From Leisingera aquimarina DSM 24565 (GTDB lineage Bacteria > Pseudomonadota > Alphaproteobacteria > Rhodobacterales > Rhodobacteraceae), in contig NZ_AXBE01000013.1 of the NCBI RefSeq assembly GCF_000473165.1, positions 62,001 through 126,000 of the forward strand: a stretch of DNA of 64,000 nucleotides. Direction: 5' to 3'. A model generated the notes under the pieces. The model searched no databases, was not told the origin of the DNA, and saw nothing but the letters and a program-made list of their open reading frames with translations. Both the position numbers and the translations under genes were made by a program. Positions 34,682-44,192 of this stretch are shown here, one piece after another. Positions within the stretch are counted from its first letter, which is position 1. Each line of letters starts with the position of its first letter.

Positions 34682-37600
34682 TTACAGGGCCAGCCAGTCG
34701 GCGGGGTCTGCAGCCTGCAAGTCGCTCAAGTCGATACCAGCCAAAGTGAGAGTTTGGCCTGCCGGGACTGACAGAGCGGTATCCGCACCGGTATCGGTCA
34801 TACTGCTCAGCACTTCATCTGCATCAGCAAAGCCCAGGGCGGACAGGTCCAGCAGGATGGTGCCATCAATGCGGAAGCCCGTGATATCATCTGAACCGCT
34901 GCCGTTTTCGACAAAAATGGTACCTGCACCGTCATCATCAAAGGCAAAATCGTCATCGCCAGCACCAGCATAAAGAACATTAGCACCGGCGCCGTTCACG
35001 TTGACAACATCATCACCGCCACCGTTGTAGATGGTGTTGATGCCGGTCGCCGCATCACCAATGGTGATGGTGTTGACGCCAGCGGTGCCGCCGCCGAAGA
35101 CGGTGTTGTTACCGGTGCCGGTGATGGTGATGACGTCGTTGTCATCATCATCACCGCCGAAGATGATGTTGTTGCCGGATCCGGAGACATTGATGGTGTC
35201 TGCGCCCTGGCTGCCGCCAACAGTGTTGACGCCTTCCGCGGCTCCAGCAATTGTCAGGCTGTCGCCGCCTGCGCCGCCCCAAAGTGCATTGCCGCCATCG
35301 CCGTTGACGGTCAGGATGTCTGCGCCTGCGCCGCCGCCCAGAATGTTGTTGCCATCGGCACCGTCATTGACGTCGATATTGTCGCCGCCTTCACCGCCCC
35401 ACGCCTGGTTCGCACCATCGCCTGCGATGTCGATATCATCGGTGCCGCCGCCGCCGGCCACGATATTGTCGCCGTCGCCGTTGATGTCAATGTTGTCAGC
35501 CCCAGTGTCGCTGTCGCCAGCCCACACGCGGTTGTTGCCGCCGTTCAAGACGAACAGATCGTCTCCATCGCCCCCGAACAGGGTGTCGTTGCCGTCGCCG
35601 CTCTCGAGGGTGTCGTTGCCGTCGGTGCCATTTTGCAGCACGTCCTCATCAGGACCCGGGACAGGGTCCGGTTTGGGCTCGCCCGTTTCACTGGCAAAGT
35701 CCTGGCCAATGGATTGAATCCCGTCCTCATAGTAGTGCCGGATTTCGTTTGACGGAGCAGAGAAGCCATCGACCCGGTACTGCTCCAAGTATGAATCCTT
35801 GAAGCCTTCCAGGCGAAGCGGGATAGACACGGCCTGGTTTTCACCGGTCATCCGGTCTCCGACCCACCAGTGGAAGGCCAGATCCCAAGTGCCGTTGCTG
35901 TTCTTGACCGCCCCGTATTTGTCGAGGATGTAATCGACATCGCGCGACTGGATTTCGGTTTGCAACCCGTCGAACGTATGCACGTCCTGACGATACCAGG
36001 TGTTGGCGTGGAATTTGAATGTGCCGACGCTGTCGGTCAGGGTGCCGCGGATGTCGATCTCGCCGCCGCTTGGGCGGATTGTCATCTTCGTGCCCGAATC
36101 CGCTTTAAAGGTGATCTGCTCCACCGGGGTCACTTTCGAGCCATCGATGATCCGGTCGTCAAAGCTCACCTGGTTCCCATTCATATCGCGCCCCGAAAGA
36201 CCGCGGTCGACGTCACGGGAGGTCACGTCGATAAAGACACCGTCAGCATTGTAGCCGCGCGAGTTGAAAACTTCGAACGCATCTTCGACATGGACATTCG
36301 ACAGGTTGATGCCTTCGGCTTTGTCGCCGACTTTGAAACCCCGGCCAACGCCTACGAACAGCGTATCCTTGAACACGTATTCATTGGTGTAGTTGAAGAT
36401 GTGCACTGCCTCGTTCTTGACGTTATAGGCCGTCAGATCTTCGAAAGTCTGCTGGATGTCGGTGGCATTGTCGATGTTCCGGTGGCCGGTGAAAATGCCT
36501 TCTTCCACGGCGATGATCTGGTTGCCGGTGAAGCCGATGATGGAGGTTTCTTCTTCGTCGTAGCGCTCCCGCTCCTTAAAGGGATTGCCCGACGGGTCGA
36601 ATTGAACCACGTCCACAGCCGGACCCTGGGTGCTGGTCTCGGAGGTGTTGAACATCCAGGCGGTCTTGGAGTTTGCAGCAATGTTGTCCTGCTGGAGGAT
36701 CTGCCGTGCCTGGCTTTCGTAAGCAACGCCTTCAATGCCGAAATCGCCGGACTTTTCCAAGGTTAGAACGTTTGCATCTTTATCGCGGCCAGGATCCCGC
36801 CCGGTGCCGACGGTGGAGGTGACAAAATTGCCGATCCACTGGCCGGTTTCATTTGCGTCTTCCGAAACGATGCCGGCGCCTGCGACGCCATAGACGAAAT
36901 TGTAATCAATGGCTGCGTGGCTGTCGTGGTGGACGATGCCCCAGCCGGGGCTGCCGGTAACCGCATTGCCTTCGACGATCGCGAGCTTTGCGTCCTCCTC
37001 CGCACCGGTGCGGTGGATATGGACCGCATAGCGGCCCTCGGGGTTATCGGTGCCGGGATTGCGCGCGGTGCCGATGGCATCCTCGCCAGGACCGCCCTTG
37101 ATACCCGGGCCGCGGTTCGACCAATCGTTTTCGTCCCACAGCTCGCTTGTGTTGATCGGCTTCGATTTATCTGTCCGCCCCAGTTCATCGAATTCGGCAA
37201 AACGGACTTCGACGTCAGGGTTGTGCCGGAACATCACATGGCCGCGCACCCCTTCGGGATTCTCGGAGGAGAAGGTCACATTGCGTGTAGAGTTGCCAAC
37301 GTAGACAGACAGCTCGTTATCGATCCCCTCGCGGCCGGCATAGTCCGGTGTCGTGTGATCATATTTCAGCGGCTTATCAAGGGTGACGGCGCCGGTCTTT
37401 GCATTAATCGAAACGATGGTCACTTCTTCGTCTTGGGTCTGCAAAACACCGTTTTTGTCATTGCCGACGTATTCTGTGCCCATAACCACAAGACTATCAC
37501 CAACCTGCCAGCTGCCGACATCGCCTTCGAGCATCAGCACCGTGTCGCCGGCTTCGGGTTCTTCGGCCAGCTTGAGGTAGGGGGCTTTGGACGCACCCTG

Positions 37601-38455
37601 AATTTCGACCTTGCCATTGGTGACGACTCCGCGGCCGAGCTGTGTCGGGTCCGCAGAAAGGTCGATCGGGCCATTATCGGCAATCACGATTTCGGCGGAA
37701 ACGCCGGATTGCACCGGGTTGCCCTCAGCCCCGATTGTCAGGACGGAGGATCCGCCCGTCACCAGGGTATCGACAACCATGCGTGTGTCTGTGTCGACGG
37801 CAAAATGCAGCCCGCCATCAACCCCCACTGTTCCAAGGGACGCCTTGCTTACATCGTCGTAAACAACTGAAATGCCTTTCGGAATGTAGACGTCATCGCC
37901 AGTTCCAGGCACCTTGCCGTTCGCCCAGGTCGCAGCGTCGAACCACGATCCCCCATTGATCGCCACGGCCGTGCCGGAACCGCCGGCATCCGGAAACAGG
38001 TTCATGAGCGCACTGTCATGGCCGGAGTGCATCTCCTGCTGCATGGCAACCGCTTTGGCCAGTGTGGTGCTGCCGGACCCGGTCAGATCCTGTCCGCCAG
38101 CTGCAGATCCGGAATGATGCGTCGCATCGTGTGTGGTATCCATTACCATTTCGGTACTCATATCGGTCATAACCGCTCCAGTTGCCTCGCATGCCAAAAG
38201 CCCGGGCAAAAGCCCGGCGCAAAAGGCCAGGGCGGCCCAAGCCGCCCCGAATTCGGTGTTGCTCTGATGTCGGAACGGCTGAGTGCCCCGCCCCGGATTC
38301 GCAATGCTGGCGTATCCTGTCAAAACAGCGAGAACCATAGCCCGCCAAAGACAGCGCAGAGATCGGCAAATTCCTGCGTGATCCGGATCAGTGCTGTTCC
38401 ACAATCCGCCTATTCGGGCTTTTCGGCCGGCTGATGGAAGCCAACTGTTCAACAT
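34682..38455 (-). CDS. Large secreted G8-domain, beta-helix and RTX-like protein
   Basis: About 1257 residues from the ATG at 38455, chosen because GAGGA lies eight bases upstream; earlier in-frame starts reach 38659. After an N-terminal region with two hydrophobic stretches and a His/Thr/Met-rich segment, NGGSWFDAATWANGKVPGTG and DDVYIPKGISVVYDD start a G8 domain. A long right-handed beta-helix-like part follows (for example EGRYAVHIHRTGAEEDAKLA, GNAVTGSPGWGIVHHDSHA). Then comes PGPDEDVLQNGTDGNDTLES with nonapeptide RTX motifs (GGDGDDLF), and then about ten repeats of 19-21 residues with the pattern D-x-I-x-I-x-G-x-G-x-N-x-x-x-G-G-x-G (about 34880-35540). The last 60 residues are acidic and hydrophobic without repeats, as in type I secretion signals. 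It is probably a calcium-dependent surface or matrix protein. Confidence 0.85.
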   Translation of the reverse strand: MLNSWLPSAGRKARIGGLWNSTDPDHAGICRSLRCLWRAMVLAVLTGYASIANPGRGTQPFRHQSNTEFGAAWAALAFCAGLLPGLLACEATGAVMTDMSTEMVMDTTHDATHHSGSAAGGQDLTGSGSTTLAKAVAMQQEMHSGHDSALMNLFPDAGGSGTAVAINGGSWFDAATWANGKVPGTGDDVYIPKGISVVYDDVSKASLGTVGVDGGLHFAVDTDTRMVVDTLVTGGSSVLTIGAEGNPVQSGVSAEIVIADNGPIDLSADPTQLGRGVVTNGKVEIQGASKAPYLKLAEEPEAGDTVLMLEGDVGSWQVGDSLVVMGTEYVGNDKNGVLQTQDEEVTIVSINAKTGAVTLDKPLKYDHTTPDYAGREGIDNELSVYVGNSTRNVTFSSENPEGVRGHVMFRHNPDVEVRFAEFDELGRTDKSKPINTSELWDENDWSNRGPGIKGGPGEDAIGTARNPGTDNPEGRYAVHIHRTGAEEDAKLAIVEGNAVTGSPGWGIVHHDSHAAIDYNFVYGVAGAGIVSEDANETGQWIGNFVTSTVGTGRDPGRDKDANVLTLEKSGDFGIEGVAYESQARQILQQDNIAANSKTAWMFNTSETSTQGPAVDVVQFDPSGNPFKERERYDEEETSIIGFTGNQIIAVEEGIFTGHRNIDNATDIQQTFEDLTAYNVKNEAVHIFNYTNEYVFKDTLFVGVGRGFKVGDKAEGINLSNVHVEDAFEVFNSRGYNADGVFIDVTSRDVDRGLSGRDMNGNQVSFDDRIIDGSKVTPVEQITFKADSGTKMTIRPSGGEIDIRGTLTDSVGTFKFHANTWYRQDVHTFDGLQTEIQSRDVDYILDKYGAVKNSNGTWDLAFHWWVGDRMTGENQAVSIPLRLEGFKDSYLEQYRVDGFSAPSNEIRHYYEDGIQSIGQDFASETGEPKPDPVPGPDEDVLQNGTDGNDTLESGDGNDTLFGGDGDDLFVLNGGNNRVWAGDSDTGADNIDINGDGDNIVAGGGGTDDIDIAGDGANQAWGGEGGDNIDVNDGADGNNILGGGAGADILTVNGDGGNALWGGAGGDSLTIAGAAEGVNTVGGSQGADTINVSGSGNNIIFGGDDDDNDVITITGTGNNTVFGGGTAGVNTITIGDAATGINTIYNGGGDDVVNVNGAGANVLYAGAGDDDFAFDDDGAGTIFVENGSGSDDITGFRIDGTILLDLSALGFADADEVLSSMTDTGADTALSVPAGQTLTLAGIDLSDLQAADPADWLAL

Positions 38456-38633
38456 TGTCCATCCTCGAACCACGGCAACGAACATAAAGCATCCGGCGCT
38501 TTGCCAAGCCTGGCTTTCAACGATCCGCCGCGCATGGGAATAGCAGGCAAACATGGCCGGCTCGCGCCCGGACTTTGGCAAGATTATGTTTCCGCCGCCG
38601 GCAAAGAGCAAACCTGATCCGGTGTGCTTGCTG

Positions 38634-39716
38634 TCAGGAAGTAGAAGCCTGTGCTCCATCGAGTCTGTCCAAGGCTTCCAAGACAGATATGGTTGCCTCT
38701 GGGGGCATGATCCCGCTGGCCGTCGCGCCGTTGAGCAGGCAGGCGCCGGCCTCGTCGATTTCGAACTGCAGGCCGCTTCCGGGAAACGGGGCGGAAATCC
38801 TTGTGTGGCCAGGAAGGATCATGCGCCCAATACGTTTCAGCCTCTGCCCGTATGGCGAGTTGGCGAGGCGCGATTTGAAAGATCTGCGGTTTTTTCCAGC
38901 TGCCGCAAAACTGACCGGGGCCGCGGTTGCGTACCGGGCCTGAATGAATGGCGCATCCAGGGCAATCCGGGCCTTTGACCCGGACAGGACAAGCGTGTTG
39001 CTCATTTGTGTCGCGTGGCTGACACTGATTGCCGACACTGCATCCCCGGATGCTCTGGCGTGGCGCAGCACAAAGGCTGCAGTTCTGGATGCACCGCTCT
39101 TGGATCTTTCGACTGTGCCGCCTTCGAGCTGAAACGGTCCCAGCAGGAATTCTGCAATTGATAATCCGTAGCAGCCAAGATCATAAAGAGCCCCGCCTCC
39201 CAGTGACGGGTCGGTGATCGGATCGCCTGGCGTTTCTGCCCGCGCAAAGCCTAAGGCCGCTTCGAGATGGACCGCCTGTCCAAGTTCACCGGTGGCAATC
39301 CGCCGCTTCAGATCGGCTATGACTGGCAGAAATCTGGTCCACATCGCCTCCATGCAGAACACATTGGCTGCGGCTGCAGCTTCGGCGATCTCGCGCGCTT
39401 CAGCCGCATCGCATGCGAATGGCTTCTCGCATAGCACAGCTTTTCCGGCGGTGATTGCGGTCAGGCTGTGCTGTTTGTGCAAGATATTGGGGGTCGCGAC
39501 ATAAACCGCATCTACCGTATCCGAACCGGCCAGTTCCCGGTAACCGCCGAAAACCCGGGTTCCGGGAAACTGCTTTGCGAAGGTTTCCGCGTTCTCCAGT
39601 CTGCGGGATGCCACGGCGGCAAGCACGCCGGTTTTACTGAAGCGGATGTCCCGGGCAAACTGCCGGGCAATCCCGCCTGAGCCGAAGATCCCCCATCGGA
39701 CTTTTGACGCTGTCAC
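38634..39716 (-). CDS. Gfo/Idh/MocA family oxidoreductase
   Basis: 360 residues from a GTG at 39716 that overlaps the stop of the GT2 gene by four bases (GTGA). RWGIFGSGGIARQFARDI (about 7-24) is the dinucleotide-binding loop, VYVATPNILHKQH the next conserved strand, and LCEKPFACD (about 97-105) contains the EKP lysine. GGGALYDLGCYGLSIAEFLL is the usual domain-2 helix with the acidic and histidine-like active-site region. It resembles the glucose-fructose oxidoreductase and trans-dihydrodiol dehydrogenase branch and may convert a nucleotide sugar or a glycan end. The coupled partner is a GT2 enzyme, so a role in making or editing its donor is inferred. Confidence 0.88.
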   Translation of the reverse strand: MTASKVRWGIFGSGGIARQFARDIRFSKTGVLAAVASRRLENAETFAKQFPGTRVFGGYRELAGSDTVDAVYVATPNILHKQHSLTAITAGKAVLCEKPFACDAAEAREIAEAAAAANVFCMEAMWTRFLPVIADLKRRIATGELGQAVHLEAALGFARAETPGDPITDPSLGGGALYDLGCYGLSIAEFLLGPFQLEGGTVERSKSGASRTAAFVLRHARASGDAVSAISVSHATQMSNTLVLSGSKARIALDAPFIQARYATAAPVSFAAAGKNRRSFKSRLANSPYGQRLKRIGRMILPGHTRISAPFPGSGLQFEIDEAGACLLNGATASGIMPPEATISVLEALDRLDGAQASTS

Positions 39717-40738
39717 GGGCTTCCACCTCTTCTGTTCTTGTTTTTCAGAGCGCCCGGACCCGCGGCCCGGAAAGGCAGCCTGGCGGCGCCTCGAATGACA
39801 ACCTGCTCCCCCAGCTTTCCGAACAAGTCGCCGATCACGGCAGGCGGGGCCTGGAAGCACCGGATCGCGGCGGCAAAATCGCGCGCCTTGACAGCGTCGA
39901 TCATGCGCAGCCAATGCCATTTTTTTAGCGTCTCGATGTAATGCTTTTTCAGGGCGGCCTGTTCCGCCTTGGTTAAGTTTTCAGCCGCCATCAATGTCCT
40001 GTCCCCCTGGACAAGCGCTCCGAGGTCGCGAGCCGAATGCACCCCGCTCAGCGAATCCGGCCGCGTCACCGCCACATATCCTGCCGGATCGGTCAGGCAA
40101 AAGCGGGCGCCCCGCGCAAGCGCAGTGGCATACAGGATATAATCCTCGCCGAGCCGCATGCCGGTGTCATAGCGCAGCGATGTGCGGTTCAAGAAGCCGA
40201 CGGACATCAGCGGCTTGATAAAGCCCAGCTCTCTGCGGCCGCCGCGCTGGCCCGACAGGTTGCCCCGCACGAATGCGGAAAACCCGAGAGGCTGGACACC
40301 GATGCTGTCTTCCGACCACAGCCGGGTCCGCGGCCCCTCAATACCGGTCTCCGGAACTTTGAAGAGATCATCCGCGACAAAATCCCAGTTGCCTTGCTCC
40401 GCGATGCGCAAAAGCCTGGCCAGACGCCCCGGCTCCATGAAGTCATCCGAGTCCAGCGGTGCGGCGTATGGGGCTGAGATGTTTTCCAGAGCAAGGTTGC
40501 GGGCTGCGGCGGGGCCCCGGTTTTCGGGCTGGGCCAGAACCTGCACCCGGCCGTCTTTGGCGGCGAGGGCTTTGGCGCACTCCAGAGTGCCGTCCGCCGA
40601 TGCGTCGTCCACGATTATCACCTCGGCCGTCACCTGCTCCTGAGCCAGCGCGGAGCTGACGGCCCGGCGCAGTGTCGCTTGGGCATTCCAGGCAGGGATG
40701 ATCACGGCGATCTGGGGAGGGGTGCCGGATCCGGTCAC
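39713..40738 (-). CDS. GT2 glycosyltransferase, divergent paralogue A
   Basis: 341 residues from a GTG at 40738. VIIPAWNAQATLRRAVSSAL, VIIVDDASADGT (DDAS), then ENRGPAAARNLAL and YAAPLDSDDFMEPGRL (DSDD metal site) define a GT-A domain. GFIKPLMSVGFLNRTSLRYD and MRLGEDYILYATAL follow. It is closely related in order and motifs to the protein at 40930 on the other strand, with which it shares a 190-base divergent region. It is coupled by a GTGA overlap to the Gfo/Idh gene. Sugar specificity is unknown. Confidence 0.85.
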   Translation of the reverse strand: MTGSGTPPQIAVIIPAWNAQATLRRAVSSALAQEQVTAEVIIVDDASADGTLECAKALAAKDGRVQVLAQPENRGPAAARNLALENISAPYAAPLDSDDFMEPGRLARLLRIAEQGNWDFVADDLFKVPETGIEGPRTRLWSEDSIGVQPLGFSAFVRGNLSGQRGGRRELGFIKPLMSVGFLNRTSLRYDTGMRLGEDYILYATALARGARFCLTDPAGYVAVTRPDSLSGVHSARDLGALVQGDRTLMAAENLTKAEQAALKKHYIETLKKWHWLRMIDAVKARDFAAAIRCFQAPPAVIGDLFGKLGEQVVIRGAARLPFRAAGPGALKNKNRRGGSP

Positions 40739-40929
40739 TGGCAGGCTGCCGCAACGGTAACAGGATGCACGGCAGTCTTGCCTTCCTTTGCCTCAACGAA
40801 GCGGCAATGGATCAAAAAAGTTGAAACGCTGCAAAATGCTGCATACCCTGACCAAGCAGGGCACAAACCGTAGGCCATTCGAACCCGCTATTGAAAGTAT
40901 TCGAATTCCTTAAACCGTAATTGAGCCAT

Positions 40930-41874
40930 ATGACCGATGCAACGGTAATAATAGCAGCGTGGAATGCTGCCGGCACGATAAGCAAATCGGTTAACAGTGC
41001 GCTTGCACAGCAATCGGTATCAGCTCAGGTCGTTGTCGTTGACGACGCATCCGATGACAGCATCGCGGCCGGGCTCCCGGACCGGAAAGAGATCCTTCTC
41101 CATCGTCTGGCGGAAAACGGCGGGCCCGCGGCTGCCCGGAATGCGGCACTGGATCTTGCCCAAGGAAACTGGATTTGCGTTCTGGATTCGGATGACACCA
41201 TGCTGCCTGACAGGCTGGCCGGCATGATCCCGATGGCGGAACGGGCCGGGGCTGATATTGTTCTGGGGAATTTTCTCCGGGTTGATGAAAGCGGCCGTCC
41301 GCTTGACGGAGAGCCGTTCCTGCCCCGCGAAAGCATTGATCCTGCCAAACCGGTCACTTTGGAAGAATATGTTGCGGGCAATCTGACGTCCCGGGGGTCG
41401 AAAAGCACCGGATACCTCAAGCCGGTCATATCCCGCGCGTTTCTTAAGCGGGCCGGCCTGCGTTACGATCCTGCACTGCGCAATGGCGAAGACTGCCATC
41501 TGATCATCAGCGCCCTGGCCAAGGGCGCAAGAGTGCATATCTGGCCTGAGCCCGACTACCTGTATACGGTTCGGGCCGGTTCGATTTCACACCGGATCAA
41601 TCCCGATCATTTTGAGGCCCTGATCAAGGCCGACCGGGCATTTGTCGGGCAGAATGCGCAAGATCTCAGCGCCGAGGCCATCCGCCTGTTCCGCAGCCGC
41701 GAAACCGGGCTGCGGGAAATGATGGAGTCGGAGCGGGTTTTGCTGGCGCTGAAATCAAAGCATGTGCTGGATGCATTGCGGCTGGCGGGCCGCCATCCAT
41801 ACGCCCTGCCCAGGGCCGGGCGCCAAATCGTTGAGAGTCTGGGCAAGAAGTTCGGCCTGAAATCAAGACACTGA
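40930..41874 (+). CDS. GT2 glycosyltransferase, divergent paralogue B
   Basis: 314 residues from the ATG at 40930 (a TTG nine bases upstream is possible). TVIIAAWNAAGTISKSVNSA, VVVVDDASDDS, ENGGPAAARNAALDLA, WICVLDSDDTMLPDRLAGMI and RNGEDCHLIISALAKGARVH line up motif by motif with the divergent neighbour at 39713, so the pair arose by duplication with inversion. A C-terminal helical region of about 60 residues is also shared. No ribosome-binding sequence is obvious. It is followed by a GT4-like gene on the same strand after about 110 bases. Confidence 0.85.
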   Translation: MTDATVIIAAWNAAGTISKSVNSALAQQSVSAQVVVVDDASDDSIAAGLPDRKEILLHRLAENGGPAAARNAALDLAQGNWICVLDSDDTMLPDRLAGMIPMAERAGADIVLGNFLRVDESGRPLDGEPFLPRESIDPAKPVTLEEYVAGNLTSRGSKSTGYLKPVISRAFLKRAGLRYDPALRNGEDCHLIISALAKGARVHIWPEPDYLYTVRAGSISHRINPDHFEALIKADRAFVGQNAQDLSAEAIRLFRSRETGLREMMESERVLLALKSKHVLDALRLAGRHPYALPRAGRQIVESLGKKFGLKSRH

Positions 41875-41982
41875 CTTTTGATCAGCCTCTCCTTGCCAGT
41901 TGCAGAAACGACAAAACTTAAACTAGGGTGGTCAAACCTCAGTATGGTCCGCAAATGATACGGTGTTAAGGTAGCCAACATT

Positions 41983-43227
41983 TTGCTCTCCCCGACAGAT
42001 AATTCGAAAAACCAGCCGGCAAGCCGGCTGGCGACGATCCTGATGCACCGGCGGGTGAACAATCTTAAGTCAGGCAGCGGTGTTCACCTGATGTGCCTGT
42101 GCGCCTGCCTGATCGAAGCGGGATATGAGATCCGGATTATACTTGCCCCGCGCACCAGCTTTGGCAGAATTCCATTCTGCAAGCCTGATAAGGTGCTTGC
42201 AGAACATGGGATTTCAATCGAATGGCCTAAGACTGTGCGGATCGGCGGAATCTATGTTTCAACCTGTTCGGGCGTTTGGGCAAAGGCCATCCGGCGCCTC
42301 TTCACTTACATGGTATCTGCCCTGCGCCTCTGGCTTGGCGGGACCCGGCGCCCCTATCCCAGCGATTTGGGCAAAACGCTGAACTCATCGGAAGCACGCA
42401 AAGTTCAGGAGGCTGCGAATAAAAAGCCCAGTGACCTGGTGATCGCCGAATACTCCTCTCTTGCGCCCTTGCTCGGCGGGTGCGGCGCCGCAAAACGCGC
42501 AACATTGATACACGACCTTTTTTCCAGCCGTGCGGGATCGTTCAGACAGGCGGGCAGGGCACCGGATCATACTCCGATCACTGTCCGGCAGGAATGCGAA
42601 CGTCTGATGCAGGCAGATCTGTGCATTCATGCGTCGCAGCTTGAGGCGAACCTTTTGCAAGAAAAGCTGCCTCACATAAAGCATATCTGGATGCGCCCGC
42701 TCATAACCGACAACAGGGGCGCACTCGGCGGGGTGCCCCGTGTTGTTTTCATCGGCACCAGCCATGACGGCAACCGGGCAGCACTGGATCTGATTGTGAA
42801 CGACATCTGGCCGCGGGTCCGGGCCGAAGTGAAATGCGAGTTGTGGATCGTTGGCGAAATATCCAGCTGGGTTGAAGGCAATCCTGAAGGCATACGGTGT
42901 TTTCACCCTGTCGAGGATTTGTGTGAACTTGCAAATGGAAATGCGATTGGCATCGCACCGATGCTGGCGGCCAGCGGGATCAGCATCAAGATTGGAACAT
43001 ATCTCGAGCTTGGCATGCGGGTTCTGACATTTGAGGAAACACTCAAAGCCTATGGCGACACCCTGGACGGGCTTGTCACAGCGGTAGCCACCCCCGAAGA
43101 GTTTTCGTCAGCGCTGATCTCGATGCTCAAAAACCAAGACCGAACGGCGCAAGACCCGCTGGATGTCGTGTCGCACCTGCAAGCCACAATGAAGAACGAC
43201 GAGCTCCTGAATTATTTAAAGGCCTGA
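41983..43227 (+). CDS. Glycosyltransferase, GT4-like
   Basis: 414 residues if the TTG at 41983 is used; the next ATG (42043) would cut into the first beta strand (LATILMHRRVNN). SGSGVHLMCLCACLIEAGYE is the acceptor-side loop of a GT-B fold, and VFIGTSHDGNRAALDLIVND starts the donor-side half. GIAPMLAASGISIKIGTYLE, then LGMRVLTFEETLKAYGD, gives the donor-binding region with the glutamate of the family. Substrates are unknown. Tandem placement after a GT2 gene suggests both add sugars to the same unit. Confidence 0.75.
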   Translation: MLSPTDNSKNQPASRLATILMHRRVNNLKSGSGVHLMCLCACLIEAGYEIRIILAPRTSFGRIPFCKPDKVLAEHGISIEWPKTVRIGGIYVSTCSGVWAKAIRRLFTYMVSALRLWLGGTRRPYPSDLGKTLNSSEARKVQEAANKKPSDLVIAEYSSLAPLLGGCGAAKRATLIHDLFSSRAGSFRQAGRAPDHTPITVRQECERLMQADLCIHASQLEANLLQEKLPHIKHIWMRPLITDNRGALGGVPRVVFIGTSHDGNRAALDLIVNDIWPRVRAEVKCELWIVGEISSWVEGNPEGIRCFHPVEDLCELANGNAIGIAPMLAASGISIKIGTYLELGMRVLTFEETLKAYGDTLDGLVTAVATPEEFSSALISMLKNQDRTAQDPLDVVSHLQATMKNDELLNYLKA

Positions 43228-43583
43228 CCTGCGGCCTCGGCTGATGCGGGATTCCCGGGTCCGGCTGACAGTTTTTAATCTGCCTGGCCGTCGAAAGAGG
43301 GATCAGCGCAACCACAAGCATCACGCGCAAGAAGCGCGCATTTGCGGCCCAACTGAAAGAAACCCGGAAGGCCGCATGACGCCCGGAGCAAAACGGGGCG
43401 GGCTCTATTATTATGAAAATTTTCTCACTTCAGCTGGTCCAGGCTCCAGGCAGCAGGCCATCAGCAAGAACAAAAAACGTGCCGCTCCGCGTCATCGCCC
43501 CATGTTGCTAATGAGGTTTAAGGGATTTTACAGTGCGGATACCGCGATCGGGCCGGACGCTGTAGTGCAAGTGGTGAAAATCG
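43228..43583. other. Intergenic stretch before the broken methyltransferase
   Basis: 356 bases with no supported gene. It should carry the promoter for the coupled operon that begins with the methyltransferase remnant or with the FAD oxidoreductase at 44193. Confidence 0.4.
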
Positions 43584-44189
43584 GTGAAGAACATCTCGGG
43601 GTATTGGGACCAAAACGTTTCGAACTGGAAAGTGGCCAATCATCTGCAGATTGGGACGCAGGCCTTCTTTGAGGAGGTTGAGCGCTATCGCTTCGAGAAA
43701 CTTGACTATTTGCCTGCCGCGGCGGGGTTTGATCGCTATTCCGGCCGGAAAGTTCTGGATCTGCCAAGCAATGAATTCGATTTCGTGTACTGCCACACGG
43801 TGCTGCATTTCACGCCGTCGCCCGGGAAAATGGTGCGCGAGATTCACCGGGTTCTGAAACCTGGCGGCACGGCGCTCCTCATGGCAATCAACAGGCGCTC
43901 GTGGCTGTATTTCCTGCACCGCATTGCCGGTGTGAAAATCGACTACATGGATGCGCCGGTCTTTCACAAAATGGACCTGAAAGATTTCACGGAACTGACC
44001 GCCCTATTTCCTGATAAAGAAATAAAACTATCCCGTTTTCCAAAAAGAACTGAGGTGCATAAAGGCTGGAAGGCCGCCGTCTATAACACTCTTTTTGTCG
44101 ACCTGTTTCACGCTCTTCCAGCGCGCATGACCCGGAATACCGGCTGTCACATGCTGGCCTTTGTACATAAACCGGACAGCGTTGGGTAA
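43584..44189 (+). pseudogene. Type 11 methyltransferase with SAM-binding motif deleted
   Basis: 201 residues from a GTG at 43584. The N-terminus ISGYWDQNVSNWKVANHLQI and FFEEVERYRFEKLDYL, and the C-terminus HRVLKPGGTALLMAINRRSW, VKIDYMDAPVFHKMDLKDF and RTEVHKGWKAAVYNTLF, fit a known type 11 methyltransferase subfamily. Between them GRKVLD runs straight into LPSNEFDFVYCHTVLHF. In the family about 55 residues lie here: motif I (E/D-x-G-x-G-x-G) and the acidic residue that binds SAM ribose. The frame is kept, so the gene still gives a protein, but it cannot bind SAM in the normal way. I call it a pseudogene with an in-frame internal deletion. The FAD oxidoreductase gene starts three bases later. 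Confidence 0.8.
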
Positions 44190-44192
44190 CCT

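Noticed and set aside
34880..35540. CRISPR-like periodic DNA
   Set aside because: The periodicity comes from a coding repeat with varying unit length and no constant spacer-repeat structure.
36917..37870. 317-codon plus-strand frame inside the large RTX gene
   Set aside because: Antisense to a protein with obvious domains; composition follows the codon bias of the real gene.
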